Assembly: GCA_902803585.1 (NCBI GenBank) | Contig: CADCQO010000158.1 | Span: forward strand, 1 to 11,905 | From: an uncultured Ruminococcus sp. | GTDB taxonomy: Bacteria; Bacillota; Clostridia; Oscillospirales; Acutalibacteraceae | DNA: 11,905 nucleotides | Reading direction: 5' to 3' | In this document: piece after piece, positions 6,511 through 11,905 of the stretch | Layout: the number at the start of each line of letters is the position of its first letter | Position numbering within the stretch: position 1 is the stretch's first letter | Notes under the pieces: model-generated | The model's database searches: none | Told to the model about the DNA's origin: nothing | The model's input: only the letters and a program-made list of their open reading frames with translations | Position numbers and translations under genes: made by a program

Positions 6511-7668
6511 TTATTCGCTGATTTCGTCCAGTATACGGAAAAGTTCTCCATAAGCGTTTGTGTCATCTTTGGGGGGCGTTTCCTTCTGCGGCGGTGTGGC
6601 TTCTTTCTGCAGTTCGGTCATTTTACGAACCTGAGGAACAACAGGTTCTGTGTCCTGTGAAGCTGTCTGATAAGGAGCGTATTCTACCGTAGCAGTTGCT
6701 GAAGTGATATCTGTCAGGTTATCCTCTGCGGGCAGTTCTGCGGTATCGCTGCCGGCAGAAGGTGCATTTTCCGGATCGGGGGTTTCTGCAGGTTCATTTT
6801 CCTCCGTGTCTTCCGTCAGCAGAAGATCGTCCTGCGGGTGGTCAGACGGCCATGTCAGGTTTTTGTCAGCCGTTCTGATCGTTTCAAACAGGAAGAAGAA
6901 CGCATAGCAGCACAGCGCAATATCTCCGGCAATGATCACGATGTTGAGGAAGGTCGGCTCGACAACCTGTGTGTCGATATTGGGAAGGGGTGCTTTGCCG
7001 ATCACCATTTTCAGGAAAAGGTCAGCACACACGATAAGACCCAGCACAATGAACACAGCGCCGTAGACAGCGGATTTTCTGACGGCTGTGCGGTTGTTGA
7101 TACCAGCGAAGTACATAGACTGGTAGAAAAGGAACATGATGAGGAAGGCAAGGGCGATAATATCGAAGAGTTCGGTTGCCTTGAGGGATTTCTGGGTATA
7201 GTCAATAAACAGATCGATGAAGCGGATACAGCACCATACAGGCACGACCAGCGCCAGTACGGGCATTTTTTTCATGCCGTTGACACCGGTAAAGGAAATA
7301 CACGCCTCATACAGCAGGACAAGACCCGCCAGAATGGCGAGGATACTTTCCACCATCAGGGACTGTCCGAGTGTGAGCAGCCTTACAGCGCCGGTGGTGA
7401 TAATGGTAACGGCAGCGATAAAGCCAAACAGACCGCAGAGGAAATTTTTGGAAGGCTCTGCCCTGAAGTTCTTTTTACGGTCGGCAAAGCTCAGACCGCA
7501 GCCGAGCAGGTATATCAGCACAAAAACGCCCGCTAATGTCAGGTTGCAGGCCGCAGAACTCAGAAGGAATCCGCTGCCGTTCACGTTGAACAGCGTGTCG
7601 CAGATTTTGATGCCTCCGCCCACCAGAAACAGCAGGATAGAGGGAATCAGCAGCTTTTTTAATTTCAT
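6511..7668 (-). CDS. Polytopic membrane protein with acidic tail
   Basis: I do not recognise a named family. About eight hydrophobic segments are visible, near residues 6-22, 36-60, 76-98, 103-122, 134-152, 165-187, 199-221 and 239-262. They are followed by a tail of about 120 residues (263-385) rich in Glu, Asp, Pro, Thr and Ala and likely disordered. The tail ends in a short possible amphipathic helix, YGELFRILDEISE. No catalytic motif is apparent. The C-terminal tail side cannot be proved, but an even helix count with a Lys-rich N-terminus would place both ends in the cytoplasm. ATG at 7668 follows AAGGAGTG with a 7-nt spacer. The gene lies 48 bp downstream of the citrate synthase gene with no terminator between, so the two are probably cotranscribed. 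Any functional link to citrate metabolism is unproven. Confidence 0.8.
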   Translation of the reverse strand: MKLKKLLIPSILLFLVGGGIKICDTLFNVNGSGFLLSSAACNLTLAGVFVLIYLLGCGLSFADRKKNFRAEPSKNFLCGLFGFIAAVTIITTGAVRLLTLGQSLMVESILAILAGLVLLYEACISFTGVNGMKKMPVLALVVPVWCCIRFIDLFIDYTQKSLKATELFDIIALAFLIMFLFYQSMYFAGINNRTAVRKSAVYGAVFIVLGLIVCADLFLKMVIGKAPLPNIDTQVVEPTFLNIVIIAGDIALCCYAFFFLFETIRTADKNLTWPSDHPQDDLLLTEDTEENEPAETPDPENAPSAGSDTAELPAEDNLTDITSATATVEYAPYQTASQDTEPVVPQVRKMTELQKEATPPQKETPPKDDTNAYGELFRILDEISE

Positions 7669-7716
7669 GGGACAACACTCCTTTTCATGTTATATTCATC
7701 GTTCACAGCACGATCG

Positions 7717-9078
7717 TCAGCGTTCAGCAATGGAGGTGTAGTGCTTGGAATGCACCATAGCACGATAAGCGGGACGAATGATTCTTCCGCCATAGGTAAC
7801 TTCCTCGATACGGTGTGCACACCAGCCGGCAATTCTCGAAACAGCGAACATCGGGGTGAACAGATCGCCCGGAATGCCCAGCATATCGTAAACAAAGCCG
7901 GAATAAAAATCGACATTCGCACAAATCACCTTGCTGCTGCCCTTCACTTCTGAAAGCACGACAGGCGTGAGCTTTTCAACGGTTTTGTACAGCTCGTATT
8001 CTTTGGTCATGTTCTTTTCCTTCGCCAGTTTCTCAGCGGTTTGCTTGAGGATAACGGCTCTGGGGTCAGACAGTGTATAGATAGCATGGCCGAAGCCGTA
8101 GATCAGTCCGGAATGGTCGTTCTTTTCCTTGCGGACGATAGCGGACAGGAAACGGTAAATTTCATCTTCATCGCTCCAGTCCTGTACTTCTTCCTTGAGT
8201 TCCTCCATCATCTTGTGTACACGGAGGTTAGCGCCGCCGTGACGGGGGCCTTTCAGTGAGCCGACAGCTGCCGAAAGGGTTGCATAGGTATCCGTTCCCG
8301 AAGAAGAAAGCACTCTTGCGGCAAAGGTTGAGTTGTTGCCGCCGCCGTGTTCTGCATGAAGTATCATGCACAGGTCAAGCAGTTTTGCTTCGGTGTCGGT
8401 GAACATTCTGTCGGGGCGAAGCGCACGGAGGATAGATTCACTGGAGGACAGCGTTTTGTCGATGGGATGGAAAAACATACTTTCCTTGTCGAAAGCCCTG
8501 CGCTTGACCTGATAGGCGGAAGTCATGATGGTCGGAAGCGAAGCAATGAGCTGGATAGACTGCCGCATGATATTTTCCAGCGAAGTGTCATCGGGGTATT
8601 CATCAAATGAGTACAGCGCCAGCACAGAACGGCCCAACTTGTTCATGATATCCTTTGAAGGGGATTTCATAATCATGTCTTCAACAAAGCCGTCGGGCAG
8701 GTCACGCAGAGAGCCGAGCGTATCCTTGAAGGTGGAAAGCTGGTCTTCTGTGGGCAGTGAGCCGAACAGCAGCAGCCAGCAGACTTCTTCATATCCGAAA
8801 CGGTTTTCACTGACGCAGGCCTTTACAATGTCCCTCACGTCAATACCGCGATAGGTCAGCTTGCCCTCGTCAGGCACTCTTACGCCGTCCGCCATCATAA
8901 AGCCGTGAACATTGCAGATATTGGTCAGTCCTGCCATAACGCCTGTACCGTCCGGATTTCTCAGACCTCTTTTGACACCGTAGGTCTGATAATCCTGTGC
9001 ATTGAATCCGTTGTGACGGCGGTATTCTTCACACAGAGCACCTAACCGTCCTTTCATTGTTTCCATATCAATAGACAT
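7717..9078 (-). CDS. gltA: Citrate synthase
   Basis: Condenses acetyl-CoA with oxaloacetate to citrate in the cytoplasm, feeding the oxidative TCA branch toward 2-oxoglutarate and glutamate. Counted from the ATG at 9078, the catalytic residues are H280 (KGPRHGGAN), H331 (GFGHAIYTLSDPR) and D390 (ANVDFYSG), equivalent to His274, His320 and Asp375 of the pig enzyme. The HAEHGGGNNST block is also present. The 453-residue length exceeds that of many bacterial type II enzymes, mostly through an N-terminal extension ahead of GLTNICNVHGF. A 2-methylcitrate synthase cannot be excluded, but no prp genes are nearby. The start was set at 9078 because GAGGA (9091-9087) is 8 nt upstream; the ATG at 9084 is only 2 nt from it. 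A strong promoter lies upstream and a membrane protein gene is probably cotranscribed downstream. Confidence 0.95.
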   Translation of the reverse strand: MSIDMETMKGRLGALCEEYRRHNGFNAQDYQTYGVKRGLRNPDGTGVMAGLTNICNVHGFMMADGVRVPDEGKLTYRGIDVRDIVKACVSENRFGYEEVCWLLLFGSLPTEDQLSTFKDTLGSLRDLPDGFVEDMIMKSPSKDIMNKLGRSVLALYSFDEYPDDTSLENIMRQSIQLIASLPTIMTSAYQVKRRAFDKESMFFHPIDKTLSSSESILRALRPDRMFTDTEAKLLDLCMILHAEHGGGNNSTFAARVLSSSGTDTYATLSAAVGSLKGPRHGGANLRVHKMMEELKEEVQDWSDEDEIYRFLSAIVRKEKNDHSGLIYGFGHAIYTLSDPRAVILKQTAEKLAKEKNMTKEYELYKTVEKLTPVVLSEVKGSSKVICANVDFYSGFVYDMLGIPGDLFTPMFAVSRIAGWCAHRIEEVTYGGRIIRPAYRAMVHSKHYTSIAER

Positions 9079-9146
9079 TCCCATATTCCTCGTTTCATCT
9101 TATCATTTCAGCAATATCTGTCCTTTTATGCAGATACTTACTCTTT

Positions 9147-9175
9147 ATTTTAGCTTTTTTCCGCTCATCTGTCAA
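9147..9175 (-). promoter_or_regulatory. sigma-A promoter of citrate synthase gene
   Basis: On the minus strand TTGACA (9170-9175), a 17-bp spacer and TAAAAT (9147-9152). The leader before the start codon is about 60 nt. I saw no clear operator or riboswitch in it. Confidence 0.85.
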
Positions 9176-9298
9176 CCACTATATTGCCCTTTCTTTCGGC
9201 TGTCCGGCGCAATGGGGAAGAAAACACCCTTCTGAAAAAGCGGGATTGTTGTGTTGTGTGACAAAGGGCGGTTTTTGGCGGCGGCGTGAGAAATAGTC

Positions 9299-9327
9299 TT
9301 GCAGTACAGTACAGTTTATGGTATAGT
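9299..9327 (+). promoter_or_regulatory. sigma-A promoter of anchored-protein gene
   Basis: TTGCAG (9299-9304), a 17-bp spacer ending TGG, and TATAGT (9322-9327) form an extended -10 promoter divergent from that of citrate synthase. Transcription should start near 9334. The RBS AGAGGT (9335-9340) and an ATG at 9347 with a 6-nt spacer follow immediately. Confidence 0.75.
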
Positions 9328-9346
9328 AGGTGTCAGAGGTAATAAT

Positions 9347-10231
9347 ATGCAAGCCAAAGCAGTCGGCGTACAGCATGAGCGAGTGGTTCAGCTATATGTC
9401 AGATGACAACACGCATGAGGAAGCACAAAAAAAGCTGGCGGACGAGTACCATTTCTCTGATATCTCGCTGCAGGCACAGATAGACTGGGCGATTGACGAC
9501 CCCGAAAACGGCTGGCACTATACAAAGTACTGGGACGTTATGCAGGCTGATGCTTACCCGAAAACAGTCAACGAATGCTGGATAATGCGCGGCGTTGTCG
9601 TACATGATCCCGAAAAGACACCGGATTATACGCCGGAGATGAACCTCGAATGGGAGGGCAATGAATACATTCCCGGACTGAAGAACCAGCTCAAAGAAGG
9701 ACAGTATTCCCTGAAAGTCACAGACGAAGAAGCGGGCGACAGCATGGTGAAATCGGGTGAATGTGTGGTGGCACTGCAGAATCTCGCAGAAGCCATCGCC
9801 GCAAAGAACAAAGAAGCCGGTGTCAGCACCGACGTCATACTGGAGCAGGGCGCACCGATAGAACTGCGCTGCCGTTACTGGTGCAGTGAGTATGAGAAAC
9901 TGAACGGTGAATTTCTGGGAGATTTTTATTCTGATTATTCTGAAATACTGACATTCGGCTCTCAGGAAATGAGCAAAGCGGAAGATTCTCCTGCGGCATC
10001 AAGTGCCGAACCGAGTGCGGTATCCTCTGCTGTACAGGAAAACAGCAGGCAGGAAGTCAGCAAGGTTTCTGAACCTGAAACAGTCAAGGCAAGTAAATGC
10101 CGTGTCTGCCATAACTGTCCTGCACCGCTTGGATATGGCTGGTGATCCTCGCAGTACTCATTGTGATTGTGATTGTGGTGGTTATCCTCGTCATGAAGAA
10201 GAAAAAGAAGAACGATCAGCCGAACAGCTGA
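9347..10231 (+). pseudogene. Broken gene for C-terminally anchored surface protein
   Basis: The main open frame spans 9330-10145 and looks like a surface protein: a globular part (about residues 16-210, e.g. MSEWFSYMSDD, NGWHYTKYWDVMQAD), a Ser/Ala/Glu-rich stalk (about 213-250), then KCRVCHNCPAPLG. It stops at 10145. The overlapping frame to 10231 encodes the missing anchor: IWLVILAVLIVIVIVVVILV followed by KKKKK. A small indel near 10130 therefore separates stalk and anchor. At the 5' end the promoter, RBS and ATG (9347) read a different frame that ends after 19 codons. The in-frame GTG at 9330 lies before the expected transcription start, and no signal peptide exists in any frame. I infer loss of the signal-peptide region plus a second frameshift. 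Assembly or sequencing error remains possible. Molecular role unknown. Confidence 0.6.
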
Positions 10232-10235
10232 AAAT

Positions 10236-10280
10236 GAAAGCGGCGTACTCTCAGTTCAAAGAGAGTACGCCGTTATTTTT
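10236..10280. terminator. Bidirectional intrinsic terminator
   Basis: CGGCGTACTCTC (10241-10252) pairs perfectly with GAGAGTACGCCG (10261-10272) around an 8-nt loop. On the plus strand TTATTTTT follows, ending the anchored-protein transcript. On the minus strand CTTTCATTTT follows, ending the cysteine synthase transcript from the other side. Confidence 0.9.
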
Positions 10281-10290
10281 GGCAGAAAGA

Positions 10291-11220
10291 TTATTCGTCA
10301 AACAGGGGTGTGGAGAAATAGCGTTCAGCGGTATCAGGGAGAATCGTGACGACTGTTTTTCCCTTGCCGAGTTTTTCAGCCATTTTCAGGGCAGCGGCGA
10401 CATTCGTTCCGGCGGAGATGCCGCACATAATGCCTTCCAGAGCGGCTAATTTTCTGGCGGTCTGGATTGCCTCTTCATCTGTGACGATGTAGATGTTGTT
10501 GTAGATATCCCTGTTGAGGATAGAGGGAATGATACCGTCACCAATACCCATCTGGAGATGTGTGCCGATCGTACCGCCCGCCAGAATTGCGGCGTGTTCC
10601 GGTTCTACCGCCCATATTTCGATATCGGGATACTGCTTTTTCAGTGTTTCACCGATGCCCGTGATAGTACCGCCCGTACCGATGCCGGAGCAGAAGCCGT
10701 CAATTTTTCCGGCGGTCTGTTCCAGAATTTCCAGTGCTGTGTAGTACTTGTGTGCATAGACGTTGTTTTCATTTTCAAACTGCTGGGGGACAAAGACTCT
10801 GGGGTCGTTCTTTTCCATTTGCAGGGCAGTATCCAGACACTGCTGAATACATTTGCCGATATCGCCGTCATCATGGATCAGAATGACTTCTGCACCGTAA
10901 TGACGCACCAGCTTTCTGCGTTCCTCGCTGACGGAATCGGGCATGATGATGACTGTCTGATAACCCCTGACTGCTCCCACCAGTGCCAGACCGATACCCT
11001 GATTGCCGCTTGTGGGCTCGACAATGATAGTGTCAGGTTTGATTCTGCCTTCTTTTTCTGCCATGCGGATCATGTTGTAGGCTGTTCTGGTCTTGATGGA
11101 GCCGCCGACATTCAGACCCTCGAATTTCACAAGAATACGGGCATTGTCGGGGCTGTTGATGCGGTTCAGCTGTATCATGGGCGTATGGCCGATTGCTTCG
11201 AGTATGCTATTGTATACCAT
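10291..11220 (-). CDS. cysK: Cysteine synthase family protein (divergent CysK)
   Basis: A PLP fold-type II enzyme expected to make L-cysteine from O-acetylserine and sulfide in the cytoplasm. The 309-residue length is typical. Visible features are the IGHTPMIQLNR start, PLP-lysine K43 in GGSIKTR, the substrate-loop TSGNQG (70-75), PQQFEN (145-150), the phosphate-binding GTGGTITG (181-188), GISAG (267-271) and a PDTAERYFST tail. Several usual CysK signatures differ: TSGNTG is TSGNQG, the TTGPEI block reads YTALEI, and QGIGAGFIP reads MGIGDGIIP. The donor or sulfur source may therefore differ from classical CysK, or a related beta-replacement activity is possible. ATG at 11220 follows AGAGGT (11236-11231) with a 10-nt spacer. 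The gene stands alone between a bidirectional terminator and its own promoter. No T-box or S-box fits in the short leader. Confidence 0.9.
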   Translation of the reverse strand: MVYNSILEAIGHTPMIQLNRINSPDNARILVKFEGLNVGGSIKTRTAYNMIRMAEKEGRIKPDTIIVEPTSGNQGIGLALVGAVRGYQTVIIMPDSVSEERRKLVRHYGAEVILIHDDGDIGKCIQQCLDTALQMEKNDPRVFVPQQFENENNVYAHKYYTALEILEQTAGKIDGFCSGIGTGGTITGIGETLKKQYPDIEIWAVEPEHAAILAGGTIGTHLQMGIGDGIIPSILNRDIYNNIYIVTDEEAIQTARKLAALEGIMCGISAGTNVAAALKMAEKLGKGKTVVTILPDTAERYFSTPLFDE

Positions 11221-11260
11221 TTTTCTACCAACCTCTGTGTTTTAATATAATGCTTGGTCT

Positions 11261-11289
11261 ATTGTACCACAAGTGATGCTAAATAGCAA
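11261..11289 (-). promoter_or_regulatory. sigma-A promoter of cysteine synthase gene
   Basis: On the minus strand TTGCTA (11284-11289), a 17-bp spacer ending TGG, and TACAAT (11261-11266) form an extended -10 promoter with a leader of about 34 nt. A weaker second match, TTGTGG-17-TATATT, overlaps it immediately downstream and could give a shorter transcript. Confidence 0.75.
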
Positions 11290-11321
11290 CGCAGAATTTT
11301 TCCGCCTGATGACAGGGCAAA

Positions 11322-11405
11322 ACGGGGATTTCTGCGGCAGAAATGAGCGTAATGGCAGCGGAACGGGGATTATTGCAGCAGAAACAGGGAATATTGCAGC
11401 AGAAA
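11322..11405. repeat. Three imperfect 21-22 bp direct repeats
   Basis: Related units with the pattern GGGGATTATTGCAGCAGAAA occur at 11322-11343, 11363-11384 and 11385-11405. The last two are adjacent. The first copy is itself palindromic around ATTTCTGCGGCAGAAAT, an 8-bp inverted repeat with a one-base centre. Confidence 0.75.
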
Positions 11406-11411
11406 TCCCAC

Positions 11412-11456
11412 AAATAAAAGTAAAGTAAATAAAAGTAAAGTAAAGAAAATGAAAGT
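11412..11456. repeat. 15-bp AT-rich tandem repeat, three copies
   Basis: AAATAAAAGTAAAGT occurs exactly at 11412-11426 and 11427-11441, followed by a 12/15 copy at 11442-11456. The run is almost pure A/G/T on the plus strand. Confidence 0.85.
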
Positions 11457-11752
11457 ATGTGTGTCCGTACGTCTGCATTTTCTGACGAGGGGACACAGCG
11501 CTGTACTTCTCCGACACACACGGACGATGCACAGAAATATTTTCAGCAAAAAATAGTTTCCGGACAAAGGGCGTTATTCCGGTGAGAGAACGAAGAAACA
11601 CGAAAAGGGAAATTTTTGACGGATAGGGGATCATTGTGAACAGCAGAAGAATTTACTGATGGAGAAAAGGGTATTTTTGTGTGCTGAAAAAAGCCTGAGC
11701 CGTATATCAGCTGAAAAGAACATGACTTTCGTGTGAGAAGAATGGGGAATGC

Positions 11753-11781
11753 TTGACAAATAAGGGAAAATATAATAAAAT
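11753..11781 (+). promoter_or_regulatory. Strong promoter pointing into the IS end
   Basis: TTGACA (11753-11758), a 17-bp spacer and TAAAAT (11776-11781) give an expected start near 11788, essentially at the boundary of the mobile element. It probably served a host gene now separated by the insertion. Confidence 0.7.
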
Positions 11782-11790
11782 CATAATGAA

Positions 11791-11905
11791 TGACATACTC
11801 CCCCACCTATAGAGGCGAGGGGCTTCTCGCTCAAGTATGGTAGCCCATACAGTATCAACGAGCTATCCCCGTGTGCCCCACGGTTCTTGTATTGTTATTA
11901 TCAAC
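11791..11905 (-). mobile_element. Right end of IS200/IS605-type element, omega-RNA region
   Basis: Read on the minus strand, three hairpins follow one another: CCGTG/CACGG (11869-11883), GTATGG/CCATAC (11835-11850) and CCCC..CCT/AGG..GGGG (11801-11822). The sequence then ends in GGGGGAGTATGTCA at 11791. A GC-rich subterminal hairpin followed by AGTATGTCA-like sequence resembles right ends of tnpB-carrying IS200/IS605 elements. There the same DNA encodes the 3' scaffold of the omega-RNA guide, and the flanking host sequence acts as the guide. The element enters from the right edge; the left end and most of the body are not visible. The assignment rests on recalled family features, not a search. 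Confidence 0.6.
11855..11905 (-). CDS. Possible C-terminal end of tnpB (partial)
   Basis: One minus-strand frame from the window edge reads VDNNNTRTVGHTGIAR and stops at 11855. The VGHTGI-type ending is reminiscent of TnpB C-termini, and its stop lies just before the two terminal hairpins, as expected where tnpB overlaps the omega-RNA scaffold. Only 16 residues are visible, so the call is tentative. Confidence 0.4.
   Translation of the reverse strand, partial: VDNNNTRTVGHTGIAR

Larger units (their letters stand above)
11290..11750. other. Gene-free stretch with short repeats
   Basis: I find no credible gene here. The open frames on the minus strand are low complexity, Phe/Ser/Leu-rich and lack ribosome sites. 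The left half holds two sets of short direct repeats (listed separately). The right half, about 11457-11750, is purine-rich on the plus strand with no hairpin-plus-T-tract and no recognisable RNA gene. It may be a decayed intergenic region next to the mobile element. Confidence 0.6.

Noticed and set aside
9176..9298. Possible gene or RNA between the divergent promoters
   Set aside because: I see no ribosome site, conserved motif or stable terminator hairpin; it appears to be ordinary intergenic DNA.
9330..9332. GTG as start of the anchored-protein gene
   Set aside because: It lies 3 nt after the -10 box, before the expected transcription start, and has no Shine-Dalgarno.
10003..10449. Plus-strand frame crossing the anchor and the bidirectional terminator
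   Set aside because: It runs through the transmembrane segment in the wrong frame, through the terminator hairpin and into the antisense of the cysteine synthase gene.
11221..11260. T-box or other cysteine-responsive riboswitch before cysteine synthase
   Set aside because: The leader is only about 34 nt, too short for a T-box or S-box, and no terminator hairpin lies in it.
11242..11634. Minus-strand 130-codon frame upstream of cysteine synthase
   Set aside because: It is low complexity from repeat DNA, includes the cysteine synthase promoter and has no ribosome site.
11543..11806. Minus-strand 87-codon frame starting inside the IS end
   Set aside because: Its start lies in the terminal hairpin region, composition is Phe/Ser-rich without motifs, and it spans the promoter at 11753-11781.

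Overview
The window looks like chromosomal DNA of a mid-GC Gram-positive anaerobe of the Clostridia, most likely the Ruminococcaceae/Oscillospirales. This is inferred from sigma-A promoters close to consensus, strong GGAGG-type ribosome sites, tRNA genes without encoded CCA, a C_GCAxxG_C_C redox protein, and a Ser-rich surface protein whose C-terminal membrane anchor resembles those I recall from Ruminococcus. No taxonomic search could be run.

Left part (1-866). A tRNA-Ser(GGA) runs off the left edge on the minus strand and a tRNA-Ser(CGA) lies on the plus strand. Each has its own TTGNNN-17-TANNNT promoter. Between them is a small unrecognised minus-strand ORF with an unclear start. The tRNA-Ser(CGA) terminator faces a pair of related hairpins that lie downstream of the convergent helicase gene.

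Centre (866-5946). One 1609-residue minus-strand gene joins three enzymes: an N-terminal DnaQ-like DEDD exonuclease, a RecQ-type SF2 helicase and a UvrD/PcrA-type SF1 helicase. It has its own extended -10 promoter and lies between tRNA transcription units. It is the most striking gene here and is consistent with DNA repair or DNA defence. Just upstream, a tRNA(CAU) has a perfect TTGACA-17-TATAAT promoter and a strong terminator.

Right of centre (6067-9175, all minus strand). A citrate synthase is driven by a strong promoter. A 385-residue polytopic membrane protein follows 48 bp downstream, then an intrinsic terminator, then the C_GCAxxG_C_C protein.

Right part (9299-11905). A plus-strand gene for an anchored surface protein appears broken at both ends. 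Its promoter and RBS lead into a 19-codon dead end, and its C-terminal transmembrane helix is out of frame. A bidirectional terminator separates it from a divergent cysteine synthase homologue on the minus strand. About 560 bp without a credible gene follows, carrying two families of short direct repeats. At the right edge is what looks like the right end of an IS200/IS605-type element: three consecutive hairpins typical of the tnpB/omega-RNA 3' region and the last codons of a possible tnpB. It abuts a good outward host promoter that now points into the element.
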